Assembly (NCBI GenBank): GCA_028671895.1
Contig: CM053809.1
Coordinates: 7,733,501-7,797,500, forward strand
Length of the DNA stretch: 64,000 nucleotides
Direction of reading: 5' to 3'
From: Oenanthe sinensis
Taxonomy: Eukaryota > Streptophyta > Magnoliopsida > Apiales > Apiaceae
Below, piece after piece: positions 11,647 through 25,400 of the stretch. Position 1 is the stretch's first letter. Every line of letters starts with the position of its first letter. The translations under genes and the position numbers were made by a program. Under the pieces are notes generated by a model that had not been told where the DNA came from, searched no databases, and was given only the letters and a program-made list of their open reading frames with translations.

Positions 11647-12206
11647 TCATTCTTGGCTCATTTGAACATGAAAATAATTCATACCAACTTGAGACTTCAT
11701 TATTGACTCCTTTGAACATCGAAACAACTTATAACTACATTCTTGACTCGTTTGAACATGAAAATAACTTGTAAACTCTTTTAGGATCATTCTTGGCTCA
11801 TTTGAACTTGAAAATAATTTGTAACAACTTGAGACTTCATTCTTTACTCGTTTGAACTTGAAAACAACTTGTAGATTTATTCTTGACTCATTTGAACATC
11901 GAAACAACTTGTAAACTCTTTTAGGATCATTCTTGGCTCATTTGAACATGAAAATAATTCATACCAACTTGAGACTTCATTATTGACTCCTTTGAACATG
12001 GAAACAACTTATAGCTACATTCTTGACTCGTTTGAACATGAAAATAACTTGTAAACTCTTTTAGGATCATTCTTGGCTCATTTGAACTTGAAAATAATTT
12101 GTAACAACTTGAGACTTCATTCTTTACTCGTTTGAACTTGAAAACAACTTGTAGATTTATTCTTGACTCATTTGAACATCGAAACAACTTGTAAACTCTT
12201 TTAGGA
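11647..12206. repeat. Tandem duplication of a 280-bp dimer
   Basis: 11647-11926 and 11927-12206 are nearly identical two-monomer units. They share a tattgactcc B part and the rare gatttattcttg and gaacatcgaaac variants. The equivalent region at 17942 has a single copy. Confidence 0.85.
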
Positions 12207-12870
12207 TCATTCTTGGCTCATTTGAACTTGAAAGTAATTTGTAACAACTTGAGACTTCATTCTTTACTCGTTTCAACTTGAAAACAACTTGTAGATTCAT
12301 TCTTGTCTCCTTAGAACATGGAAACAACTTGTAAACTCTTTTAGGATCATTCTTGGCTCATTTGAACTTGAAAATAATTTGTAACTACTTGAGACTTCAT
12401 TCTTTACTCGTTTGAACTTGAAAATAACTTGTAGATTCATTCTTGACTCATTAGAACATGGAAACAACTTGTAAACTCTTTTAGGATCATTTTTGGCTCA
12501 TTTGAACATGAAAATAATTCATACCAACTTGAGACTTCATTATTGACTCGTTTGAACATGGAAACCACTTATAGCTTCATTCTTGACTCGTTTGAACATG
12601 GAAATAACTTGTAAACTCTTTTAGGATCATTCTTGGTTCAGTTGACATTGAAATTAATTTGTAACAACTTGAGACTTCATTCTTGATTCGTTTGAAATGG
12701 GTTTACTTATAACTTCATTCTTGACTCGTTTAAACAAGGAAACAATTTGTAAACTCTTTTAGGATCATTCTTGGCTCATTTAAACTTGAAAATAATTTGT
12801 AACAACTTGAGACTTCATTCTTTACTCATTTGAACTTGAAAACAACTTGTAGATTCATTATTGACTCATT

Positions 12871-13710
12871 AGAACGTGGAAACAACTTGTAAACTCTTTT
12901 AGGATCATTTTTGGCGCATTTGAACATGAAAATAATTCATACCAACTTGAGACTTCATTCTTGACTCGTTTGAACATGGAAACAACTTATAGCTTCATTC
13001 TTGACTCGTTTGAACATTGAAATAACTTGTAAACTCTTTTAGGATCATTCTTGGCTCATTTAAACATGAAAATAATTCATACCAACTTGAGACTTCATTA
13101 TTGACTCGTTTGAACATGGAAACAACTTATAGCTTCATTCTTGACTCGTTTGAACATGGAAATAACTTGTACACTCTTTTAGGATCATTCTTGGCTCAGT
13201 TGACCTTGAAAATAATTTGTAACAACTAGAGACTTCATTCTTGATTCGTTTGAACATGGAAGCAACTTATAGCTTCATTCTTGACTCATTAGAACGTGGA
13301 AACAACTTGTAAACTCTTTTAGGATCATTTTTGGCGCATTTGAACATTAAAATAATTCATACCAACTTGAGACTTCATTCTTGACTCGTTTGAACATGGA
13401 AACAACTTATAGCTTCATTCTTGACTCGTTTGAACATTGAAATAACTTGTAAACTCTTTTAGGATCATTCTTGGCTCATTTAAACATGAAAATAATTCAT
13501 ACCAACTTGAGACTTCATTATTGACTCGTTTGAACATGGAAACAACTTATAGCTTCATTCTTGACTCGTTTGAACATGGAAATAACTTGTACACTCTTTT
13601 AGGATCATTCTTGGCTCAGTTGACCTTGAAAATAATTTGTAACAACTAGAGACTTCATTCTTGATTCGTTTGAACATGGACGCAACTTATAGCTTCATTC
13701 TTGACTCATT
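12871..13710. repeat. Tandem duplication of a 420-bp trimer
   Basis: The rare variant agaacgtgga recurs at 12871 and 13291, and the intervening three monomers match: gaacattgaaataac, then the cttgtacact variant, then an actagagact variant. Confidence 0.8.
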
Positions 13711-16700
13711 TGAACATGGAAATAACTTGTAAACTCTTTTAGGATCATTCTTGGCTCATTTGAACTTCAAATTAATTTGTAACAACTTGAGACTTCATTG
13801 TTTACTCGTTTGAAATTGAAATCAACTTGTAGATTCATTCTTGACTCATTAGAACATGGAAACAACTTGTAAACTCTTTTAGGATCATTTTTGGCGCATT
13901 TGAACATGAAAATAATTCATACCAACTTGAGACTTCATTATTGACTCGTTTGACCATGGAAACAACTTATAGCTTCATTCTTGACTCGTTTGAACATGGA
14001 AACAACTTGTAAACTCTTTTAGGATCATCATTGGCTCAGTTGACCTTGAAAATAATTTGTAACAACTTGAGACATCATTCTTGATTCGTTTGAACATGGA
14101 AACGACTTATAGCTTCATTCTTGACTCGTTTAAACATGGAAATAACTTGTAAACTCTTTTAGGATCATTCTTGGCTCATTTAAACTTGAAAATAATTTGT
14201 AACAACTTGAGACTTCATTCTTTACTCGTTTGAACTTGAAAACAACATGTAGATTCATTCTTGACTCATTAGAATATGGAAACAACTTGTAACTCTTTTA
14301 GGATCATTTTTGGCGCATTTGAACATGAAAATAATTCATACCAACTTGAGACTTCATTATTGACTCGTTTGACCATGGAAAAAACTTATAGCTTCATTCT
14401 TGACTCGTTTGAACATGGAAATAACTTGTAAACTCTTTTAGGATCATTCTTGGCTAATTTGAACTTGAAAGTAATTTGTAACAACTTGAGACTTCATTCT
14501 TTACTCGTTTGAACTTGAAATCAACTTGTAGATTCATTCTTGACTCATTAGAACATGGAAACAACTTGTAAACTCTTTTAGGATCATTTTTGGCGCATTT
14601 GAACATGAAAATAATTCATACCAACTTGATACTTCATTATTGACTCGTTTGACCATGGAAACAACTTATAGCTTCATTCTTGACTCGTTTGAACATGGAA
14701 ACAACTTGTAAACTCTTTTAGGATCATTCTTGGCTCAGTTGACCTAGAAAATAATTTGTAACAACTTGAGACTTCATTCTTGATTCGTTTGAACATGGAA
14801 ACGACTTATAGCTTCATTCTTGACTCGTTTAAACATGGAAACAACTTGTAAACTCTTTTAGGATCATTCTTGGCTCATTTAAACTTGAAAATAATTTGTA
14901 AAAACTTGAGACTTCATTCTTTACTCGTTTGAACTTGAAAACAACATGTAGATTCATTCTTGACTCATTAGAATATGGAAACAACTTGTAAACTCTTTTA
15001 GGATCATTCTTGGCTCATTTAAACATGAAAATAATTCATACCAACTTGAGACTTCATTATTGACTCGTTTGAACATGGAAACAACTTATAGCTTCATTCT
15101 TGACTCGTTTGAACATGGAAATAACTTGTACACTCTTTTAGGATCATTCTTGGCTCAGTTGACCTTGAAAATAATTTGTAACAACTAGAGACTTCATTCT
15201 TGATTCGTTTGAACATGGAAGCAACTTATAGCTTCATTCTTGACTCATTAGAACGTGGAAACAACTTGTAAACTCTTTTAGGATCATTTTTGGCGCATTT
15301 GAACATTAAAATAATTCATACCAACTTGAGACTTCATTCTTGACTCGTTTGAACATGGAAACAACTTATAGCTTCATTCTTGACTCGTTTGAACATTGAA
15401 ATAACTTGTAAACTCTTTTAGGATCATTCTTGGCTCATTTAAACATGAAAATAATTCATACCAACTTGAGACTTCATTATTGACTCGTTTGAACATGGAA
15501 ACAACTTATAGCTTCATTCTTGACTCGTTTGAACATGGAAATAACTTGTACACTCTTTTAGGATCATTCTTGGCTCAGTTGACCTTGAAAATAATTTGTA
15601 ACAACTAGAGACTTCATTCTTGATTCGTTTGAACATGGACGCAACTTATAGCTTCATTCTTGACTCATTTGAACATGGAAATAACTTGTAAACTCTTTTA
15701 GGATCATTCTTGGCTCATTTGAACTTCAAAGTAATTTGTAACAACTTGAGACTTCATTGTTTACTCGTTTGAAATTGAAATCAACTTGTAGATTCATTCT
15801 TGACTCATTAGAACATGGAAACAACTTGTAAACTCTTTTAGGATCATTTTTGGCGCATTTGAACATGAAAATAATTCATACCAACTTGAGACTTCATTAT
15901 TGACTCGTTTGACCATGGAAACAACTTATAGCTTCATTCTTGACTCGTTTGAACATGGAAACAACTTGTAAACTCTTTTAGGATCATCATTGGCTCAGTT
16001 GACCTTGAAAATAATTTGTAACAACTTGAGACATCATTCTTGATTCGTTTGAACATGGAAACGACTTATAGCTTCATTCTTGACTCGTTTAAACATGGAA
16101 ATAACTTGTAAACTCTTTTAGGATCATTCTTGGCTCATTTAAACTTGAAAATAATTTGTAACAACTTGAGACTTCATTCTTTACTCGTTTGAACTTGAAA
16201 ACAACATGTAGATTCATTCTTGACTCATTAGAATATGGAAACAACTTGTAACTCTTTTAGGATCATTTTTGGCGCATTTGAACATGAAAATAATTCATAC
16301 CAACTTGAGACTTCATTATTGACTCGTTTGACCATGGAAAAAACTTATAGCTTCATTCTTGACTCGTTTGAACATGGAAATAACTTGTAAACTCTTTTAG
16401 GATCATTCTTGGCTCATTTGAACTTGAAAGTAATTTGTAACAACTTGAGACTTCATTCTTTACTCGTTTGAACTTGAAATCAACTTGTAGATTCATTCTT
16501 GACTCATTAGAACATGGAAACAACTTGTAAACTCTTTTAGGATCATTTTTGGCGCATTTGAACATGAAAATAATTCATACCAACTTGAGACTTCATTATT
16601 GACTCGTTTGACCATGGAAACAACTTATAGCTTCATTCTTGACTCGTTTGAACATGGAAACAACTTGTAAACTCTTTTAGGATCATTCTTGGCTCAGTTG

Positions 16701-16759
16701 ACCTAGAAAATAATTTGTAACAACTTGAGACTTCATTCTTGATTCGTTTGAACATGGAA
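13262..16759. repeat. 1,959-bp segmental duplication: about 13262-14800 and 15221-16759
   Basis: Private variants recur at exactly +1,959 bp: ggaagcaac (13262/15221), ggacgcaac (13681/15640), the 139-bp cttgtaactc monomer (14288/16247), gaccatggaaaaaac (14371/16330) and gacctag (14741/16700). The length is 14 x 140 - 1, and the single missing base is the one lost in the 139-bp monomer. Confidence 0.85.
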
Positions 16760-19700
16760 ACGACTTATAGCTTCATTCTTGACTCGTTTAAACATGGAAA
16801 CAACTTGTAAACTCTTTTAGGATCATTCTTGGCTCATTTAAACTTGAAAGTAATTTGTAACAACTTGAGACTTCATTCTTTACTCGTTTGAACTTGAAAT
16901 CAACTTGTAGATTCATTCTTGACTCATTAGAACATGGAAACAACTTGTAAACTCTTTTAGGATCATTTTTGGCGCATTTGAACATGAAAATAATTCATAC
17001 CAACTTGAGACTTCATTATTGACTCGTTTGAACATGGAAACAACTTATAGCTTCATTCTTGACACGTTTGAACATGGAAATAACTTGTAAACTCTTTTAG
17101 GATCATTCTTGGCTCATTTAAACTTGAAAGTAATTTGTAACAACTTGAGACTTCATTCTTTACTCGTTTGAACTTGAAAACAACTTGTAGATTCATTCTT
17201 GACTCATTAGAACATGGAAACAACTTGTAAACTCTTTTAGGATCATTTTTGGCGCATTTGAACATGAAAATAATTCATACCAACTTGAGACTTCATTATT
17301 GACTCGTTTGAACATGGAAACAACTTATAGCTTCATTCTTGACTCGTTTGAACATGGAAATAACTTGTAAACTCTTTTGGGATCATTCTTGGCTAATTTG
17401 AACTTGAAAGTAATTTGTGCAACTTGAGACTTCATTATTTACTCGTTTGAACTTGAAATCAACTTGTAGATTCATTCTTGACTCATTAGAACATGGAAAC
17501 AACTTATAAACTCTTTTAGGATTATTTTTGGCGCATTTGAACATGAAAATAATTCATATCAAGTTGAGACTTCATTATTGACTCGTTTGAACAAGGAAAC
17601 AACTTATAGCTTCATTCTTGACTCGTTTGAACATGGAAACAACTTGTAAACTCTTTTAGGATCATTCTTGGCTCAGTTGACCTTGAAAATAATTTGTAAC
17701 AACTTGAGACTTCATTCTTGATTCGTTTGAACATGGAAACGACTTGTAGATTCATTCTTGACTCATTAGAACATGGAAACAACTTGTAAACTCTTTTAGG
17801 ATCATTTTTGGCGCATTTCATCATGAAAATAATTCATACCAACTTGAGACTTCATTATTGACTCGTTTGAACATGGAAACAACTTATAGCTTCATTCTTG
17901 ACTCGTTTGAACATGGAAATAACTTGTAAACTCTTTTAGGATCATTCTTGGCTCATTTGAACATGAAAATAATTCATACCAACTTGAGACTTCATTATTG
18001 ACTCCTTTGAACATGGAAACAACTTATAGCTACATTCTTGACTCGTTTGAACATGGAAATAACTTGTAAACTCTTTTAGGATCATTCTTGGCTCATTTGA
18101 ACTTGAAAATAATTTGTAACAACTTGAGACTTCATTCTTTACTCGTTTGAACTTGAAAACAACTTGTAGATTTATTCTTGACTCATTTGAACATCGAAAC
18201 AACTTGTAAACTCTTTTAGGATCATTCTTGGCTCATTTGAACTTGAAAGTAATTTGTAACAACTTGAGACTTCATTCTTTACTCGTTTCAACTTGAAAAC
18301 AACTTGTAGATTCATTCTTGTCTCCTTAGAACATGGAAACAACTTGTAAACTCTTTTAGGATCATTCTTGGCTCATTTGAACTTGAAAATAATTTGTAAC
18401 TACTTGAGACTTCATTCTTTACTCGTTTGAACTTGAAAATAACTTGTAGATTCATTCTTGACTCATTAGAACATGGAAACAACTTGTAAACTCTTTTAGG
18501 ATCATTTTTGGCTCATTTGAACATGAAAATAATTCATACCAAGTTGAGACTTCATTATTGACTCGTTTGAACATGGAAACAACTTATAGCTTCATTCTTG
18601 ACTCGTTCGAACATGGAAACAACTTGTAAACTCTTTTAGGATCATTCTTGGCTCAGTTGACCTTGAAAATAATTTGTAACAACTTGAGACTTCATTCTTG
18701 ATTCGTTTGAACATGGAAACGACTTGTAGATTCATTCTTGACTCGTTTAAACATGGAAACAACTTGTAAACTCTTTTAGGATCATTCTTGGCTCATTTAA
18801 ACTTGAAAATAATTTGTAACAACTTGAGACTTCATTCTTTACTCGTTTGAACTTGAAAACAACATGTAGATTCATTCTTGATTCATTAGAACATGGAAAC
18901 AACTTGTAACTCTTTTAGGATCATTTTTGGCGCATTTGAACATGAAAATAATTCATACCAACTTGAGATTTCATTATTGACTCGTTTGAACATTGAAACA
19001 ACTTATAGCTTCATTCTTGACTCGTTTGAACATGGAAATAACTTGTAAACTCTTTTAGGATCATTCTTGGCTAATTTGAACTTGAAAGTAATTTGTAACA
19101 AATTGAGACTTCATTCTTTACTCGTTTGAACTTGAAATCAACTTATAGATTCATTCTTGACTCATTAGAACATGGAAACAACTTGTAAACTCTTGTAGGA
19201 TATTTTTTGGCGCATTTGAACATGAAAATAATTCATACCAACTTGAGACTTCATTATTGACTCGTTTGAACATGGAAACAACTTATAGCTTCATTCTTGA
19301 CTCGTTTGAACATGGAAATAACTTGTAAACTCTTTTAGGATCATTCTTGGCTCATTTGAACTTGAAAATAATTTGTAACAACTTGAGACTTCATTCTTTA
19401 CTCGTTTGAACTTGAAAACAACTTGTAGATTTATTCTTGACTCATTTGAACATCGAAACAACTTGTAAACTCTTTTAGGATCATTCTTGGCTGATTTGAA
19501 CTTGAAAGTAATTTGTAACAACTTGAGACTTCATTCTTTACTCGTTTGAACTTGAAAATAACTTGTAGATTCATTCTTGACTCATTAGAACATGGAAACA
19601 ACTTGTAAACTCTTTTAGGATCATTTTTGGCTCATTTGAACATGAAAATAATTCATACCAACTTGAGACTTCATTATTGACTCGTTTGAACATGGAAACC

Positions 19701-20859
19701 ACTTATAGCTTCATTCTTGACTCGTTTGAACATGGAAATAACTTGTAAACTCTTTTAGGATCATTCTTGGCTCAGTTGACATTGAAATTAATTTGTAACA
19801 ACTTGAGACTTCATTCTTGATTCGTTTGAAATGGGTTTACTTATAGCTTCATTCTTGACTCGTTTAAACATGGAAACAATTTGTAAACTCTTTTAGGATC
19901 ATTCTTGGCTCATTTAAACTTGAAAATAATTTGTAACAACTTGAGACTTCATTCTTTACTCATTTGAACTTGAAAACAACTTGTAGATTCATTATTGACT
20001 CATTAGAACATGGAAACAACTTGTAAACTCTTTTAGGATCATTTTTGGCGCATTTGAACATTAAAATAATTCATACCAACTTGAGACTTCATTATTGACT
20101 CGTTTGAACATGGAAACAACTTATAGCTTCATTCTTGACTCGTTTGAACATTGAAATAACTTGTAAACTCTTTTAGGATCATTCTTGGCTCATTTAAACA
20201 AGAAAGTAATTCATACCAACTTGAGACTTCATTATTGACTCGTTTGAACATGGAAACAACTTATAGCTTCATTCTTGACTCGTTTGAACATGGAAATAAC
20301 TTGTACACTCTTTTAGGATCATTCTTGGCTCATTTAAACTTGAAAGTAATTTGTAACAACTTGAGACTTCATTCTTTACTCGTTTGAACTTGAAAACAAC
20401 TTGTAGATTCATTCTTGACTCATTAGAACATGGAAACAACTTGTAAACTCTTTTAGGATCATTTTTGGCGCATTTGAACATGAAAATAATTCATACCAAC
20501 TTGAGACTTCATTATTGACTCGTTTGAACATTGAAACAACTTATAGCTTCATTCTTGACTCGTTTGAACATGGAAATAACTTGTAAACTCTTTTAGGATC
20601 ATTCTTGGCTAATTTGAACTTGAAAGTAATTTGTAACAACTTGAGACTTCATTCTTTACTCGTTTGAACTTGAAATCAACTTGTAGATTCATTCTTGACT
20701 CATTAGAACATGGAAACAACTTGTAAACTCTTGTAGGATATTTTTTGGCGCATTTGAACATGAAAATAATTCATACCAACTTGAGACTTCATTATTGACT
20801 CGTTTGAACATGGAAACAACTTATAGCTTCATTCTTGACTCGTTTGAACATGGAAATAA

Positions 20860-20907
20860 CTTGTAAACTCTTTTAGGATCATTATTGGCTCATTTCCATC
20901 GAAACAA
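20860..20907. repeat. 48-bp satellite mini-unit (A subunit only)
   Basis: Successive cttgtaaact anchors are 48 bp apart instead of 140. The A part runs directly into a C-type end (catcgaaacaac), so the 10-bp linker, B and most of C are missing, along with 2 more bases. This fits an exchange between A and C at equivalent subunit positions. Confidence 0.75.
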
Positions 20908-22302
20908 CTTGTAAACTCTTTTAGGATCATTCTTGGCTCATTTGAACTTGAAAGTAATTTGTAACAACTTGAGACTTCATTCTTTACTCGTTTGAACTTG
21001 AAAATAACTTGTAGATTCATTCTTGACTCATTAGAACATGGAAACAACTAGTAAACTATTTTAGGATCATTTTTGGCTCATTTGAACATGAAAATAATTC
21101 ATACCAACTTGAGACTTCTTTATTGACTCGTTTGAACATGGAAACCACTTATAGCTTCATTCTTGACTCATTAGAACATGGAAACAACTTGTAAACTCTT
21201 TTAGGATCATTCTTGGCTCAGTTGACATTGAAATTAATTTGTAACAACTTGAGACTTCATTCTTGATTCGTTTGAAATGGGTTTACTTATAGCTTCATTC
21301 TTGACTCGTTTAAACATGGAAACAATTTGTAAACTCTTTTAGGATCATTCTTGGCTCATTTAAACTTGAAAATAATTTGTAACAACTTGAGACTTCATTC
21401 TTTACTCATTTGAACTTGAAAACAACTTGTAGATTCATTATTGACTCATTAGAACATGGAAACAACTTGTAAACTCTTTTAGGATCATTCTTGGCTAATT
21501 TGAACTTGAAAGTAATTTGTGCAACTTGAGACTTCATTATTTACTCGTTTGAACTTGAAATCAACTCGTAGATTCATTCTTGACTCATTAGAACATGGAA
21601 ACAACTTGTAAACTCTTTTAGGATCATTTTTGGCGCATTTGAACATGAAAATAATTCATACCAAGTTGAGACTTCATTATTGACTCGTTTGAACATGGAA
21701 ACAACTTATAGCTTCATTCTTGACTCGTTTGAACATGGAAACAACTTGTAAACTCTTTTAGGATCATTCTTGGCTCAGTTGACCTTGAAAATAATTTGTA
21801 ACAACTTGAGACTTCATTCTTGATTCGTTTGAACATGGAAACGACTTGTAGATTCATTCTTGACTCGTTTAAACATGGAAACAACTTGTAAACTCTTTTA
21901 GGATCATTCTTGGCTCATTTAAACTTGAAAATAATTTGTAACAACTTGAGACTTCATTCTTTACTCGTTTGAACTTGAAAACAACATGTAGATTCATTCT
22001 TGACTCATTAGAACATGGAAACAACTTGTAACTCTTTTAGGATCATTTTTGGCGCATTTGAACATGAAAATAATTCATACCAACTTGAGACTTCATTATT
22101 GATTCGTTTGAACATGGAAACAACTTATAGCTTCATTCTTGACTCGTTTGAACATGGAAATAACTTGTAAACTCTTTTAGGATCATTCTTGGCTAATTTG
22201 AACTTGAAAGTAATTTGTGCAACTTGAGACTTCATTATTTACTCGTTTGAACTTGAAATCAACTCGTAGATTCATTCTTGACTCATTAGAACATGGAAAC
22301 AA

Positions 22303-22442
22303 CTTGTAAACTCTTTTAGGATCATTTTTGGCGCATTTGAACATGAAAATAATTCATACCAACTTATAGCTTCATTCTTGACTCGTTTGAACATGGAAAT
22401 AACTTATAGCTTCATTCTTGACTCATTAGAACATGGAAACAA
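22303..22442. repeat. A-C-C satellite monomer of normal length
   Basis: A (22303-22362) is followed by two C-type subunits (22363-22402 and 22403-22442, both starting cttatagctt) instead of B then C. Total length is still 140 bp. It shows that 40-bp subunits can replace each other without changing register. Confidence 0.75.
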
Positions 22443-25400
22443 CTTGTAAACTCTTTTAGGATCATTCTTGGCTCAGTTGACATTGAAATTAATTTGTAAC
22501 AACTTGAGACTTCATTCTTGATTCGTTTGAAATGGGTTTACTTATAGCTTCATTCTTGACTCGTTTAAACATGGAAACAACTTGTAAACTCTTTTAGGAT
22601 CATTCTTGGCTCATTTAAACTTGAAAATAATTTGTAACAACTTGAGACTTCATTCTTTACTCGTTTGAACTTGAAAACAACATGTAGATTCATTCTTGAC
22701 TCATTAGAACATGGAAACAACTTGTAACTCTTTTAGGATCATTTTTGACGCATTTGAACATGAAAATAATTCATACCAACTTGAGATTTCATTATTGACT
22801 CGTTTGAACATTGAAACAACTTATAGCTTCATTCTTGACTCGTTTGAACATGGAAATAACTTGTAAACTCTTTTAGGATCATTCTTGGCTAATTTGAACT
22901 TGAAAGTAATTTGTAACAACTTGAGACTTCATTCTTTACTCGTTTGAACTTGAAATCAACTTGTAGATTCATTCTTGACTCATTAGAACATGGAAACAAC
23001 TTGTAAACTCTTGTAGGATATTTTTTGGCGCATTTGAACATGAAAATAATTCATACCAACTTGAGACTTCATTATTGACTCGTTTGAACATGGAAACAAC
23101 TTATAGCTTCATTCTTGACTCGTTTGAACATGGAAATAACTTGTAAACTCTTTTAGGATCATTCTTGGCTCATTTGAACTTGAAAGTAATTTGTAACAAC
23201 TTGAGACTTCATTCTTTACTCGTTTGAACTTGAAAATAACTTGTAGATTCATTCTTGACTCATTAGAACATGGAAACAACTTGTAAACTCTTTTAGGATC
23301 ATTTTTGGCTCATTTGAACATGAAAATAATTCATACCAACTTGAGACTTCATTATTGACTCGTTTGAACATGGAAACCACTTATAGCTTCATTCTTGACT
23401 CGTTTGAACATGGAAATAACTTGTAAACTCTTTTAGGATCATTCTTGGCTCAGTTGACATTGAAATTAATTTGTAACAACTTGAGACTTCATTCTTGATT
23501 CGTTTGAAATGGGTTTACTTATAGCTTCATTCTTGACTCGTTTAAACATGGAAACAATTTGTAAACTCTTTTAGGATCATTCTTGGCTCATTTAAACTTG
23601 AAAATAATTTGTAACAACTTGAGACTTCATTCTTTACTCATTTGAACTTGAAAACAACTTGTAGATTCATTATTGACTCATTAGAACATGGAAACAACTT
23701 GTAAACTCTTTTAGGATCATTTTTGGCGCATTTGAACATTAAATTAATTCATACCAACTTGAGACTTCATTATTGACTCGTTTGAACATGGAAACAACTT
23801 ATAGCTTCATTCTTGACTCGTTTGAACATTGAAATAACTTGTAAACTCTTTTAGGATCATTCTTGGCTCATTTAAACATGAAAGTAATTCATACCAACTT
23901 GAGACTTCATTATTGACTCGTTTGAACATGGAAACAACTTATAGCTTCATTCTTGACTCGTTTGAACATGGAAATAACTTGTACACTCTTTTAGGATCAT
24001 TCTTGGCTCATTTAAACTTGAAAGTAATTTGTAACAACTTGAGACTTCATTCTTTACTCGTTTGAACTTGAAAACAACTTGTAGATTCATTCTTGACTCA
24101 TTAGAACATGGAAACAACTTGTAAACTCTTTTAGGATCATTTTTGGCGCATTTGAACATGAAAATAATTCATACCAACTTGAGACTTCATTATTGACTCG
24201 TTTGAACATGGAAACAACTTATAGCTTCATTCTTGACTCGTTTGAACATGGAAACAACTTGTAAACTCTTTTAGGATCATTCTTGGCTCAGTTGACCTTG
24301 AAAATAATTTGTAACAACCTGAGACTTCATTCTTGATTCCTTTGAACATGGAAACGACTTGTAGATTCATTCTTGACTCGTTTAAACATGGAAACAACTT
24401 GTAAACTCTTTTAGGATCATTCTTGGCTCATTTAAACTTGAAAATAATTTGTAACAACTTGAGACTTCATTCTTTACTCGTTTGAACTTGAAAATAACTT
24501 GTAGATTCATTCTTGACTCATTATAACATGGAAACAACTTGTAAACTCTTTTAGGATCATTTTTGGCTCATTTGAACATGAAAATAATTCATACCAACTT
24601 GAGACTTCATTATTGACTCGTTTGAACATGGAAACAACTTATAGCTTCATTCTTGACTCGTTTGAACTTGGAAATAACTTGTAAACTCTTTTAGGATCAT
24701 TCTTGGCTCAGTTGACCTTGAAAATAATTTGTAACAACTTGAGACTTCATTCTTGATTCGTTTGAACATGGAAACGACTTATAGCTTCATTCTTGACTCG
24801 TTTAAACATGGAAACAACTTGTAAACTCTTTTAGGATCATTCTTGGCTCATTTAAACTTGAAAATAATTTGTAACAACTTGAGACTTCATTCTTAATTCG
24901 TTTGAACTTGAAAATAACTTGTAGATTCATTCTTGACTCATTAGAACATGGAAACAACTTGTAAACTCTTTTAGGATCATTTTTGGCTCATTTGAACATG
25001 AAAATAATTCATACCAACTTGAGACTTCATTATTGACTCGTTTGAACATTGAAACCACTTATAGCTTCATTCTTGACTCGTTTGAACATGGAAATAACTT
25101 GTAAACTCTTTTAGGATCATTCTTGGCTCAGTTGACATTGAAATTAATTTGTAACAACTTGAGACTTCATTCTTGATTCGTTTGAAATGGGTTTACTTAT
25201 AGCTTCATTCTTGACTCGTTTAAACATGGAAACAATTTGTAAACTCTTTTAGGATCATTCTTGGCTCATTTAAACTTGAAAATAATTTGTAACAACTTGA
25301 GACTTCATTCTTTACTCATTTGAACTTGAAAACAACTTGTAGATTCATTATTGACTCATTAGAACATGGAAACAACTTGTAAACTCTTTTAGGATCATTT

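Larger units (their letters stand above)
4445..12557. repeat. Left superblocks: 4445-8780 and 8781-12557, two related copies
   Basis: The marker ggaaaccac followed two monomers later by a short gaa(c)atggg variant opens both blocks (4445 and 8781, offset 4,336) and appears again at 12558. The offset between matching monomers is 4,335 near the start and 4,615 further on (6143 matches 10758). The 280-bp difference fits a dimer duplicated at 9651/9931. This is an early segmental duplication later edited by dimer gain and loss. Confidence 0.75.
10758..18202. repeat. Segment pair 10758-12187 and 17053-18202, offset 6,295 bp
   Basis: Three consecutive landmarks (10758, 11317, 11647) recur at exactly +6,295 bp (17053, 17612, 17942), including the rare catttcatcatg variant and the tattgactcc variant. 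After that the offset falls to 6,015 because the left copy has an extra 280-bp dimer (11647-11926 repeated at 11927-12206). Confidence 0.8.
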
